The notes under the pieces: model-generated
What the model was told of the DNA's origin: nothing
What the model saw: only the letters and a program-made list of their open reading frames with translations
Database searches by the model: none
Source of the DNA: Denitrificimonas halotolerans
GTDB taxonomy: Bacteria; Pseudomonadota; Gammaproteobacteria; Pseudomonadales; Pseudomonadaceae
Assembly (NCBI RefSeq): GCF_034259425.1
Contig: NZ_JAXIVU010000014.1
Location: 1-64,000, forward strand
DNA length: 64,000 nucleotides
Direction: 5' to 3'
Position numbers and translations under genes: made by a program
Shown here: positions 51,966 to 61,188 of the stretch, piece after piece
How positions within the stretch are numbered: position 1 is the stretch's first letter
Layout: each line of letters opens with the position of its first letter

Positions 51966-53681
51966 ATGCGTATAGAACAACGACCGTTACCTGAAAATTT
52001 ACCTGATTTAGGAGATCTACCGCCTTTGTTAACGCGCATTTATGCGGCGCGGGGGGTGCGTAGTGCTGCTGAATTAGAAAAAGGTTTGGCGCATTTATTA
52101 CCGGTGCACTTGCTGAAGGGGATGGATGCTGCGGTGCAGTTGCTGGCTCAGGCTTTGGAACAGCGTCAGCGGATACTTATTGTTGGTGACTTTGATGCTG
52201 ATGGTGCCACCGCCAGCTGTGTCGGTATGCTGGGGTTGCAGATGCTCGGGGCTGCACACGTGGATTACCTGGTACCGAATCGCTTTGATTATGGTTATGG
52301 TTTGACACCGGAAATCGTTGCTGTGGCTTTAGAGCGTCAGCCAGATTTATTGGTGACTGTGGATAATGGTATTTCCAGTGTTGAAGGTGTAGCAGCAGCA
52401 CAAGCTGCGGGTTTAAAAGTTTTGGTGACAGATCACCACCTACCTGGGCATACCTTGCCAAGTGCCGATGCCATTGTGAATCCAAATCAACCCGGCTGTG
52501 AATTTCCAAGTAAGGCGTTAGCCGGTGTCGGTGTAATGTTTTATGTCTTGTTAGGCTTGCGGGCTCATTTACGTAGCAGTGGGTGGTTTGCTCAGCAGAA
52601 TATAGCAGAGCCGAATTTGGCTGAACTGTTAGATTTGGTTGCGCTTGGTAGTGTGGCGGATGTCGTGCCGTTAGATGCTAATAATCGCATTTTAGTGCAT
52701 CAAGGCTTAGCTCGGATTCGTGCGGGCCGAGCACGCCCAGGATTACGCGCCATTTTGGAAGTGGCGCGTCGTGATCATCGCCGTATTGTATCCACTGATT
52801 TAGGTTTTATTGTTGGCCCGCGTCTTAATGCTGCTGGGCGCTTAGATGATATCAGTTTAGGGATTGAGTGCTTACTCTGTGAGGATGCTGATGATGCTTT
52901 GCAACGCGCGCAGCAGTTGGAGCAGTTGAATCAAGATCGTAAACAGATCGAGCAGGGTATGCAGCAAGAGGCATTGGTGCAGCTTAAAGATTTGCCTGTA
53001 GAGGGCTTGCCTTTTGGTCTGTGTTTATTTGAGCCTGAATGGCATCAGGGTGTGATTGGTATTTTGGCATCGCGCATGAAGGAACGTTATCACCGTCCAG
53101 TGATTGCCTTCGCCGATGCAGATAACGGTGAGTTAAAAGGTTCGGCGCGTTCGATTCCAGGTTTACATATCCGCGATACTTTAGACGCGATAGCAGCAAG
53201 CTTTCCTGAATTGATTAGTAAATTTGGTGGTCATGCGATGGCGGCAGGCCTCACCATTAATAAACAGCATTACGAGGCCTTTGCTGAGGCTTTTGATGCC
53301 CAAGTGCGCAGTCAATTAACAGCGGATGACCTGACCGGTTGTATTTATTCCGACGGCTGTTTAGCTGACCATGAGTTTGATATGCAGTTGGCGCAACAGT
53401 TACGTCATGCTGGGCCATGGGGGCAGCGCTTTCCTGAGCCATTGTTCCATGGTGATTTTAAAATCCTCAGCCAAAGACTGGTGGGGGAGAGGCATTTGAA
53501 AATGGTATTGCAAAGCAGTAGAAGTGCGCCGCCAGTGGATGCTATTGCTTTTAATATTGATGTGGATGTGTGGCCTAACCCTAATATTTTAGAGGCGAGA
53601 GTTGCCTACACTCTAGATGTGAATGAATTTCGTGGCAATGAGACTTTGCAGTTGATTGTTTCTAGCTTGACCCCTCTTTGA
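51966..53681 (+). CDS. recJ: Single-strand DNA exonuclease RecJ
   Basis: A 571-aa 5'-3' exonuclease used in recombination and mismatch repair. DHH-family motifs: VGDFDADGATA, VTVDNGISS, VTDHHLPG, and the DHHA1 part with FGGHAMAAGLTI. Full length. The stop codon TGA at 53,679 overlaps the right-end tip (TTGA) of the IS200/IS605-type element, so the element may have replaced the native last residues or just the stop. Confidence 0.95.
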   Translation: MRIEQRPLPENLPDLGDLPPLLTRIYAARGVRSAAELEKGLAHLLPVHLLKGMDAAVQLLAQALEQRQRILIVGDFDADGATASCVGMLGLQMLGAAHVDYLVPNRFDYGYGLTPEIVAVALERQPDLLVTVDNGISSVEGVAAAQAAGLKVLVTDHHLPGHTLPSADAIVNPNQPGCEFPSKALAGVGVMFYVLLGLRAHLRSSGWFAQQNIAEPNLAELLDLVALGSVADVVPLDANNRILVHQGLARIRAGRARPGLRAILEVARRDHRRIVSTDLGFIVGPRLNAAGRLDDISLGIECLLCEDADDALQRAQQLEQLNQDRKQIEQGMQQEALVQLKDLPVEGLPFGLCLFEPEWHQGVIGILASRMKERYHRPVIAFADADNGELKGSARSIPGLHIRDTLDAIAASFPELISKFGGHAMAAGLTINKQHYEAFAEAFDAQVRSQLTADDLTGCIYSDGCLADHEFDMQLAQQLRHAGPWGQRFPEPLFHGDFKILSQRLVGERHLKMVLQSSRSAPPVDAIAFNIDVDVWPNPNILEARVAYTLDVNEFRGNETLQLIVSSLTPL

Positions 53682-54681
53682 CATCCTTCCCCGACTTAAA
53701 GGACGGGGATTTCTACTGCTAGACGGCCATGCCCGGCCGCGAGAATGTTACGTGCCGCGTTGATATCGCGATCGTGGGTGACACCGCACCCACTGCACGT
53801 CCATTCTCTTATTCCAAGTCCTGTGATACCTTTCGGCCTCGACTCGGGCAAACTGCCGCAACTCGAACAGGTTTGGGTGGTGTATGCCTCGTCAATTTCC
53901 TTAAAAACAATGCCTGCGTGAGCGCATTTATAGTCCAGCATTGTTTTTAATTGACCCCAGCCAGCGTCCAACACTGACTTGGCCATCGTGGTTTTAACGA
54001 GCTTTAAACTACTGACATTGCCCACATAGATTTCACCGCAGCGATTGACTAGCTTACGGCTGAACTTGTGCAATGCGTCTTTTCTACGGTTAGCGATTTT
54101 CGCATGAATGGTTTTGACTTGGGTTTTATTTCTGGCTCGACCTCCATATTAACCACAACATTGAAGTACCAGCGGCCACGGGCATCTTCATTGAAACTGG
54201 CCGAGCGAAACTTGTATTGGTTCAAGCCGTAGCTGTCCCAGACCTTAAAATAGTGGCCGTTGTGGTAGACCTGCCCGTTTTTCCACTGCGCTGCACCTGT
54301 ATTGACGGGTATCCAGCCCAGTGAGCGGCGTACACCGCCTGATTTGCGCCAGTTCAGCCGCACCTTCTTAAACTGCTTACGGCGCGTGACATACTCACCT
54401 GCAATGCACTGTAAGGTTTGGCTGTGCAGCGCAAGCTCTTTATCTGCGCCCCTAGTGTAGGGATGCATATCAAAAGTAGACAAAAACACACCACGCTCTT
54501 TAATCGAGCGTTGACTTAATTCATGAACAAAGTTCCAGACGAAATTGACGCTTCGAGCCATGCGATTTAGCAGGGGCACATGCCTGTCTCGGACTCGGAC
54601 TTTTAATGTTTTGGTGTGCCTTATCATGCTGTATATAATACCAGCACAACCTATACTGCAAAGACTTTAGCAGCCTGTTAA
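53678..54681 (-). mobile_element. IS200/IS605-type (tnpB-only) element, internally deleted
   Basis: The element lies between recJ and prfB. Its right end, read on the minus strand, has a hairpin built on CCCCGTCC / GTCGGGGA and terminates in TCAA at 53,678-53,681, as IS608-type right ends do. No tnpA transposase gene is present. The left limit is uncertain; a TTAAC near 54,680 could be the flanking target. The same right end recurs at 58,280 and 61,133. Confidence 0.7.
53696..54627 (-). pseudogene. TnpB RNA-guided nuclease relic, internal deletion and frameshift
   Basis: The N-terminal part (54,627 down to about 54,120) encodes MIRHTKTLKVRVRD and then the wedge/REC-like region up to KPKSKP. 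The frame then shifts: the next in-frame homology, IHAKIANRRKDALHKFSRKLV, continues to the end at 53,696. The segment carrying the first RuvC Asp is missing, consistent with an out-of-frame internal deletion. The zinc ribbon (CSSCG ... CSGCG) and the last RuvC motif (THDRDINAARNIL) remain. The usual RuvC-II I-x-x-E-x-L is not seen; the sequence there is YVGNVSS. The product cannot be an active nuclease. Confidence 0.85.
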
Positions 54682-54855
54682 GGGGTTAAGGGGCTGCGTA
54701 CACGGTCCTCGCTATCCATTCCCGCACTAAAAGTACGAGGTCTTACGCGATTTTGATAAAAGCGTAATGCAGGAGGCTTGATCTGCGCACAGTTGGTGCT
54801 TATTCAGGTACAATTAGCCTTTTTACACAGTTCAATCAAGCGAGAATCGTCTGTT

Positions 54856-55951
54856 ATGGAAGTCAATCCAATCCATTTAGCCATCAATGACTTAGCTGAG
54901 CGCACGCAAGTCATTCGGGGGTATCTTTGACTACGCTACTAAGCGTGAACGTCTAACTGAAGTTGAACGAGAGCTGGAAGATCCAGATATCTGGAGCAAC
55001 CCTGAATATGCACAAAACCTAGGACGTGAACGTTCGGCACTAGCTCAGGTTGTGGAAACTCTAGATAATTTAGAAAGTGGCGTCAGTGACGCTAAAGACC
55101 TGCTGGAAATGGCTGTCGAAGAAGATGACCATGATGCTGTTGAAGAAGTACGCAGTGAAGTTGCAGCATTGGAGCAGGAACTGAGTGGCCTAGAGTTTCG
55201 CCGTATGTTTAGCGGCGATATGGACGCCAATAATGCATACCTTGATATTCAAGCCGGCTCCGGTGGTACTGAGGCGCAAGATTGGGCCAATATTTTACTG
55301 CGTATGTACTTGCGTTGGGCTGATCATAATGGTTTTAAAGCAACCATTATGGAACTATCGCCTGGTGATGTAGCAGGTATTAAAGGCGCTACTTTACATA
55401 TTGAAGGTGAGTATGCTTTTGGTTGGTTGCGTACCGAAACGGGAGTACACCGTTTAGTGCGTAAAAGCCCCTTTGATTCGGGCAACCGTCGTCATACCTC
55501 CTTTACTGCTGTGTTTGTCTCGCCAGAGATTGATGACAATATTGAAATTGATATCAATCCTGCAGACTTGCGTATTGATACTTATCGCTCATCCGGTGCC
55601 GGCGGTCAGCACGTTAACACCACTGATTCTGCTGTACGTATTACCCATGAGCCTACTAATACGGTGGTGAGCTGTCAGAACGAGCGTTCTCAACATGCTA
55701 ACCGTGACACTGCAATGAAAATGTTGCGTGCTAAATTGTATGAGTTGGAGTTGCAAAAACGCAGTGCTGCTTCACAAGAGTTAGAAGACAGTAAGTCTGA
55801 TATTGGTTGGGGACATCAGATTCGTTCTTATGTTTTAGACCAGTCGCGTATTAAAGATTTACGCACCAACGTGGAAGAAAGTGACTGCGATTCGGTACTC
55901 GATGGTGAGATCAATCAGTTTCTCGAGGCAAGTTTAAAACAGGGGCTGTAA
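54856..55951 (+). CDS. prfB: Peptide chain release factor 2 (programmed +1 frameshift)
   Basis: A 364-aa factor terminating at UAA and UGA. The coding sequence is join(54856..54927, 54929..55951): translation pauses at the UGA 25th codon (54,928-54,930) and shifts +1 to continue DYATKRERLTEVEREL. The stop-codon recognition SPF (RKSPFDSGNRR) and peptidyl-hydrolysis motif GAGGQHVNTTDSAVRITH are present. It lies between the IS relic and lysS, the normal recJ-prfB-lysS order. Confidence 0.97.
54916..54930 (+). promoter_or_regulatory. prfB autoregulatory frameshift site
   Basis: CGGGGGTATCTTTGAC contains the internal Shine-Dalgarno-like GGGGG, the slippery CTT codon and UGA-C. Low RF2 causes slippage from CTT onto TTT-frame reading and lets the full protein be made. 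The site keeps the canonical spacing; the base before the G-run is C where many species have A. Confidence 0.95.
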
Positions 55952-56056
55952 TGCTCCTGTTCGTCGTCGACCTAGTCAATATTGAAATCAGCATGCTTGA
56001 GCGTGCTTACAGTCGCTGTACGAGCGACCTGAATAACATTTAAGTGGATACCCATC

Positions 56057-57559
56057 ATGAGCGAACAACCGCTAACTCAGCATGAGTTGCAAGAGGAAGA
56101 AAACCGTTTAATTGCCTTGCGTAAAGAAAAACTGGCGATTGAGCGGGCCAAAGGCAATGCCTTCCCGAATGATTTTCGTCGCGAGCATTACTGCGCTGAT
56201 ATCCAAAAGACCTATGTGGATGACACTAAAGAAGAGTTAGTCAGTGCTGCGATCCCGGTGAAAATTGCTGGGCGCATCATGCTCAATCGTGGTGCTTTTA
56301 TGGTGGTGCAGGATATGACGGGGCGCTTGCAGGTCTATGTTGACCGCAAAGGCTTGCCTGCAGAAAAGCTTGCCGAGATTAAAACTTGGGATTTAGGCGA
56401 CATCATTGGTGTTGAGGGTACTTTATCGCGTTCCGGTAAAGGTGATCTTTATGTGCATATGACACAGGTTCAACTGTTGACTAAAGCATTGCGTCCTTTA
56501 CCAGATAAACACCATGGTTTAACGGATACTGAGCAGCGTTACCGTCAGCGTTATGTTGACTTGATTGTTAACGAGGATGTGCGTGATACCTTTAAAATTC
56601 GCTCAAAAGTGATTGCTCATATCCGTAGCTTTTTAACCGAGCGTGACTTCTTGGAAGTGGAAACACCAATGCTGCAAACCATTCCAGGTGGTGCTGCAGC
56701 TAAACCTTTTGAAACTCACCATAATGCACTCGACTTGCCAATGTACTTACGTATTGCACCTGAGTTGTATTTGAAAAGATTGGTGGTCGGGGGGTTTGAG
56801 CGTGTGTTTGAAATCAACCGTAACTTCCGTAACGAAGGTGTTTCAACGCGGCATAACCCTGAGTTCACTATGCTTGAGTTCTATCAAGCCTATGCGGACT
56901 ATGAAGACAATATGGATTTAACCGAAGAGTTGTTCCGAGAGCTAGCGCAGAAGGTCTTGGGCAGTACGGATGTACCTTATCAGGGTAAGGTGTTCCATTT
57001 TGGTGAGCCGTTCCAGCGCATTTCTTTGTTTGATTCAATCTTGAAATATAATCCGGAAATCACTGCCGCAGATTTAGAAGATCTAGATACTGCTCGTGAG
57101 TTGGCGAAAAAAAGCGGTGCTAAAGTGATGGGGTTTGAAGGTCTAGGTAAGTTACAAACTATGATCTTTGAGGAAACTGTTGAACATAAGTTGGAACAGC
57201 CAACGTTCATCACTCGTTATCCATTTGAAGTGTCACCGTTAGCACGCCGCAGTAACGATGATCCAAATGTCACAGACCGTTTTGAACTGTTCATTGGGGG
57301 ACGTGAAATTGCTAACGCATATTCAGAATTAAACGATGCGGAAGATCAAGCAGATCGCTTCTTGGCGCAAGTGGCAGATAAAGACGCGGGTGATGATGAA
57401 GCTATGCATTACGATGCTGATTTTGTTCGTGCCTTGGAATACGGTATGCCGCCCACTGTTGGTGAAGGGATTGGTATCGATCGTTTAGTCATGTTACTTA
57501 CAGATTCACCATCCATTCGTGATGTGATTTTATTCCCGCATATGCGTCCAGAGCATTAA
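56057..57559 (+). CDS. lysS: Lysyl-tRNA synthetase, class II
   Basis: A 500-aa enzyme charging tRNA-Lys. An N-terminal OB-fold anticodon domain (about 60-170) precedes the class II core: motif 2 in FEINRNFRNEGVSTRHNPEFTMLEFYQAY (split) and motif 3 in GEGIGIDRLVMLL. GGREIANAYSELNDAEDQ is also family-typical. It lies 105 bp after prfB and ends at a clear terminator. Confidence 0.98.
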   Translation: MSEQPLTQHELQEEENRLIALRKEKLAIERAKGNAFPNDFRREHYCADIQKTYVDDTKEELVSAAIPVKIAGRIMLNRGAFMVVQDMTGRLQVYVDRKGLPAEKLAEIKTWDLGDIIGVEGTLSRSGKGDLYVHMTQVQLLTKALRPLPDKHHGLTDTEQRYRQRYVDLIVNEDVRDTFKIRSKVIAHIRSFLTERDFLEVETPMLQTIPGGAAAKPFETHHNALDLPMYLRIAPELYLKRLVVGGFERVFEINRNFRNEGVSTRHNPEFTMLEFYQAYADYEDNMDLTEELFRELAQKVLGSTDVPYQGKVFHFGEPFQRISLFDSILKYNPEITAADLEDLDTARELAKKSGAKVMGFEGLGKLQTMIFEETVEHKLEQPTFITRYPFEVSPLARRSNDDPNVTDRFELFIGGREIANAYSELNDAEDQADRFLAQVADKDAGDDEAMHYDADFVRALEYGMPPTVGEGIGIDRLVMLLTDSPSIRDVILFPHMRPEH

Positions 57560-57572
57560 CTTTCTCTATTGA

Positions 57573-57608
57573 GGCCGCGATCCTGCTCTAGGGTTGCGGC
57601 CCATCTTT
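57573..57608 (+). terminator. Rho-independent terminator of lysS
   Basis: GGCCGCGATCCT pairs with AGGGTTGCGGCC over 12 bp, including two G-T wobbles, around GCTCT, followed by CATCTTTT. It lies 13 bp beyond the lysS stop. Confidence 0.75.
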
Positions 57609-57643
57609 TAAATTTTCCTACCGCGAGTCTGACGGAGCTGTTT

Positions 57644-57949
57644 ATGAGCGAACGTGATTATCGACCACTGATTGGTACTGCTATTGCAAGTGTTGTGGGA
57701 ACGATTGCAGTTTTAGGCTATTACGGTTATTTGCACATTGCTAAACCCAGTGATGCGCTGTTGTTGGCTGAGTACACCATGTTAAAAACGATACCCGGTG
57801 AAGATTATAAGGTGTCATTAAAACCAGCTGAGCAAGTGGCTCAGTGTATGGATGGGGTAGTGGTTTTATTTGATACCAAGCAAAAAGGCTTAACCGGCGT
57901 TTTGGTGGATGATAAAAAACGTGCCGTACGCTGTGAGTTTGGTAATTAG
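57644..57949 (+). CDS. Small membrane-anchored hypothetical protein, 101 aa
   Basis: I do not recognise this family. The protein begins MSERDYRPLIGTAIASVVGTIAVLGYYGYL, a single membrane helix, then a soluble part of about 65 residues with two cysteines (AQCMDG, AVRCEFGN) that could pair if exported. ATG 57644 has GGAG upstream. It follows the lysS terminator and is followed after 12 bp by an IS relic. Codon use is like the core genes. Confidence 0.65.
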   Translation: MSERDYRPLIGTAIASVVGTIAVLGYYGYLHIAKPSDALLLAEYTMLKTIPGEDYKVSLKPAEQVAQCMDGVVVLFDTKQKGLTGVLVDDKKRAVRCEFGN

Positions 57950-57961
57950 AGTAGACTTTTA

Positions 57962-58280
57962 TTAAAACCACGATGGCCAAGTCAGTGCTGGACGCTGGCT
58001 GGGGTCAATTAAAAACAATGCTGGACTATAAATGCGCTCACGCAGGCATTGTTTTTAAGGAAGTTGACGAGGCATACACCACACAAACCTGTTCGAGTTG
58101 CGGCAGTTTGCCCGAGTCGAGGCCGAAAGGTATCGCAGGACTTGGAATAAGAGAATGGACATGCAGTGGGTGTGGTGTCACCCACGATCGCGATATCAAC
58201 GCGGCACGGAACATTCTCGCGGCCGGGCATGGTCGTCTAGCAGTAGGAATTCCCGTCCTTTAGGTCGGGGAGGATGTCAA
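57962..58280 (+). mobile_element. IS200/IS605-type relic: tnpB 3' third plus right end
   Basis: About 319 bp nearly identical to 53,678-53,997 in inverted orientation, with about a dozen differences by eye. It carries the last 96 tnpB codons (57,973-58,263; MAKSVLDAGWGQL, the zinc ribbon CSSCG ... CSGCG, and THDRDINAARNIL) and the right end with hairpin and terminal TCAA (58,277-58,280). The rest of the element is missing. The small frame could be translated but lacks the catalytic core. Confidence 0.88.
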
Positions 58281-58373
58281 TGGTATAAAGATACAAAGCT
58301 TAGAACACTTAAGACTTCTTGCTTGCAGCTGAATAACTCGGCAAGCTAAAGAAAACTATAGTGGAGAGCGAGT

Positions 58374-61010
58374 ATGATCCCAATTGATTCACGTCTACGC
58401 GAGCATGTTCATTTATTAGGTGAGCTACTGGGCTCGACGATGAGTGAACAGCGCGGTGAAGAGTTTTTAGAGAAAATTGAACGCATCCGTACTGGTGCGA
58501 AAGCAGCTCGTCGTGGCTCAGAAGATGGCCGTCAACAGATGACCGATACTTTGGATCAGTTGTCTGAAGATGAATTGCTGCCAGTGGCACGTGGCTTTAA
58601 TCAGTTTTTAAATCTGGCAAACATTGCAGATCAGTACCATTTAATGCGTCGCCGTCGCAGCGATGAAGAGCCTGCCTTTGAAGATCTGATGTTAGCCTCG
58701 CTGCTTGAGCGCCTAAAAGCTGTTGGACATACTCCGCAAAAACTATCGCAAGCCGTTGCTGATTTAGATATTGAGCTAGTGTTGACGGCTCACCCAACCG
58801 AGGTGTCGCGGCGTACCTTAATCATGAAGTACGATATGATTGCGCAGCAATTAGCTGCTTTAGACCACACAGATTTAACCGCAAACGAGCGCGAAAAAAT
58901 TATCGCTAAACTGCGTAGCCTCATTACAGAAGTGTGGCACACGACAGAGATTCGGAGTGAGCAACCGACACCAGTGGACGAAGCACGTTGGGGGTTTGCA
59001 GTGATTGAGCGTTCCTTGTGGGAAGCCATTCCAAATGTCTTGCGTCATGTGGATCAAACTCTTGAGGCCGCCGGTGGCGAGAAGTTGCCCATCACTGCAA
59101 CCCCGATCCGCTTTTCCACATGGATGGGGGGGGATCGCGATGGTAATCCGAATGTAACTGCGCGGGTGACGCGAGTTGTGCTGTTATTAGCACGTTGGAT
59201 CGCAGCCGACTTATTCTTACGTGATATTTCTCGCTTGACTGCTGAGCTGTCCATGCTCAATGGTAGCGCCGAGTTGATGGCGTTGGTGGGTGAAACTGAT
59301 GAGCCTTATCGCGTTCTGCTCAAGCGGCTGCGCGCTCGGTTGCGTAATACACGTGCAGAGTTACAAGACGCTATTTCTAACGGTAAGCCACTTTCAGCAA
59401 CCGTTATGCGAGATACCAATGAGCTGTTAGAGCCATTATTGCTTTGCTATCGCTCGTTGCATGAGTGCGGCATGGGGCTCATTGCAGATGGTGATTTGCT
59501 TGACACTATTCGTCGGGCTACCACCTTTGGTTTATCTTTAGTGCGTTTAGATATCCGTCAAGATGCTGAGCGCCATACCAGTGCATTAAGTGAAATTACG
59601 CAATGGTTAGGCTTAGGTGATTATGCACAGTGGAACGAAGAGCAGCGTCAAGCGTTTCTTTTAGCAGAGTTAGAAAACCGCAGGCCGTTACTCTCCACTG
59701 CTTTTACACCCAGTGCAGATACTCAAGAAGTTTTAGAAACGTGTCAGGTGGTTGCTCAGGCTGCAGCGGATGCCTTAGGCTCTTATGTGATATCTATGGC
59801 TTCGGCACCATCCGATGTGTTAGCTGTGCAGCTTTTGCTGAAAGAGGCAGGGTTGCGGCGTGCGATGCGTATTGCGCCTTTGTTTGAAACGCAAGATGAT
59901 CTACATAATGCCGCCGGGGTGATTGATCAATTACTCAGTTTGAAAGATTACCGCGAGAGCTTAGCAGGTCCGCAAGAAGTTATGATCGGTTATTCAGACT
60001 CAGCTAAAGATGCAGGGACTACGGCAGCGGCTTGGTCGCAGTATCGCGCCCAAGAAGAGTTGGTGGCTGTTTGTGAAAAGCAAGGGGTTGAGCTGATTTT
60101 ATTCCATGGTCGTGGGGGCACTGTGGGCCGTGGCGGCGGTCCAGCGCATGAAGCAATTTTGTCACAGCCACCAGGCTCTGTAGCTGGTCGTTTCCGTACT
60201 ACTGAGCAAGGTGAGGTGATTCGTTACAAATATGGTTTGCCGGAAGTAGCTGCGCAAAACCTTAATCTGTATTTGGCATCTGTATTGGAAGCAACATTGC
60301 TGCCACCTCCTGAGCCTAAAGAATCATGGCGCGCGGTCATGGAGCGTCTAGCTGCTGATGGCCTGGCTGCTTATCGTAAAACGGTGCGTGAAGAGCCCCA
60401 TTTTGTTGATTATTTCCGCCAAGCAACACCTGAGCAAGAGCTAGGACGTTTGCCGCTGGGTAGCCGTCCTGCACGTCGTCGTACCGGTGGCATTGAAAGT
60501 TTACGAGCAATTCCGTGGATTTTTGCTTGGACTCAAACACGGATGATGTTGCCTGCTTGGTTGGGTTGGGAAACTGCGCTGCAAAAAGCAGTAGAGCGGC
60601 AAGAGGAAGCGGTGCTGGCAGAAATGCGTGATCAGTGGCCGTTTTTTAGAGCGCGCATTGATATGCTAGAAATGGTGTTGTTAAAAGCGGACTCGGGTAT
60701 TGCACGCTTATATGATGAGCGTTTAGTTAAGGATGAGTTGCGTGGTTTTGGTGAGCAGCTGTATGTGCACTTGGAACAGGCGGTGGAGCAAGTGCTGAAC
60801 TTGACTGGGGAAGCACATTTGTTAGAGCGACACCCGCAAGTGCGTGCTTCCATCAGTGTGCGGGATACATATTTAGATCCGCTACATTTATTGCAGGTGG
60901 AATTATTAGCGCGCTCGCGAGAGCAGGGTGATGAGATTTGTCCTGCAATTGAGCAAGCACTCTTGGTGACGGTGGCAGGTATTGCTGCGGGTTTGCGTAA
61001 TACAGGTTAA
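58374..61010 (+). CDS. ppc: Phosphoenolpyruvate carboxylase
   Basis: An 878-aa enzyme that makes oxaloacetate from PEP and bicarbonate to refill the TCA cycle. Catalytic segments: LTAHPTEVSRRT, GYSDSAKDAG and FHGRGGTVGRGGGPAHEAI (the catalytic Arg/Gly-rich loop), and the C-terminal RNTG end typical of the family. Full length. The IS relic ends 93 bp before its start, so its promoter region may have been altered by that insertion. Confidence 0.98.
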   Translation: MIPIDSRLREHVHLLGELLGSTMSEQRGEEFLEKIERIRTGAKAARRGSEDGRQQMTDTLDQLSEDELLPVARGFNQFLNLANIADQYHLMRRRRSDEEPAFEDLMLASLLERLKAVGHTPQKLSQAVADLDIELVLTAHPTEVSRRTLIMKYDMIAQQLAALDHTDLTANEREKIIAKLRSLITEVWHTTEIRSEQPTPVDEARWGFAVIERSLWEAIPNVLRHVDQTLEAAGGEKLPITATPIRFSTWMGGDRDGNPNVTARVTRVVLLLARWIAADLFLRDISRLTAELSMLNGSAELMALVGETDEPYRVLLKRLRARLRNTRAELQDAISNGKPLSATVMRDTNELLEPLLLCYRSLHECGMGLIADGDLLDTIRRATTFGLSLVRLDIRQDAERHTSALSEITQWLGLGDYAQWNEEQRQAFLLAELENRRPLLSTAFTPSADTQEVLETCQVVAQAAADALGSYVISMASAPSDVLAVQLLLKEAGLRRAMRIAPLFETQDDLHNAAGVIDQLLSLKDYRESLAGPQEVMIGYSDSAKDAGTTAAAWSQYRAQEELVAVCEKQGVELILFHGRGGTVGRGGGPAHEAILSQPPGSVAGRFRTTEQGEVIRYKYGLPEVAAQNLNLYLASVLEATLLPPPEPKESWRAVMERLAADGLAAYRKTVREEPHFVDYFRQATPEQELGRLPLGSRPARRRTGGIESLRAIPWIFAWTQTRMMLPAWLGWETALQKAVERQEEAVLAEMRDQWPFFRARIDMLEMVLLKADSGIARLYDERLVKDELRGFGEQLYVHLEQAVEQVLNLTGEAHLLERHPQVRASISVRDTYLDPLHLLQVELLARSREQGDEICPAIEQALLVTVAGIAAGLRNTG

Positions 61011-61016
61011 GAAAGC

Positions 61017-61057
61017 ACTGTCGATCAAGGTGTTCAGTTTATTGGTCGACAGTTTTA
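61017..61057 (+). terminator. Stem-loop terminator of ppc
   Basis: ACTGTCGATCAA pairs with TTGGTCGACAGT over 12 bp with one wobble, followed by TTTT. It begins 7 bp after the ppc stop. Confidence 0.75.
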
Positions 61058-61063
61058 TATCAA

Positions 61064-61133
61064 CAATTCTCGCGGCCGAGCATGGTCGTCTAGCAGTAGG
61101 AATCCCCGTCCTTTAGGTCGGGGAGGATATCAA
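61064..61133 (+). repeat. IS200/IS605-type right-end tip (third copy)
   Basis: About 70 bp matching the last part of the other two copies: ATTCTCGCGGCCG, then the hairpin CCCCGTCC ... GGTCGGGG and a terminal ATATCAA. The element's coding part is reduced to its last few codons. It lies between the ppc terminator and convergent hemJ. Confidence 0.88.
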
Positions 61134-61188
61134 ATCAATATATTGCTGGACCACTGTAATAACGCACTGTCGATTCTGCCGATATAAC

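Noticed and set aside
53729..53950. Plus-strand frame opposite the tnpB relic
   Set aside because: It also appears in mirrored form at 58,009 only because the two tnpB fragments are repeats; it is antisense to zinc-ribbon coding sequence.
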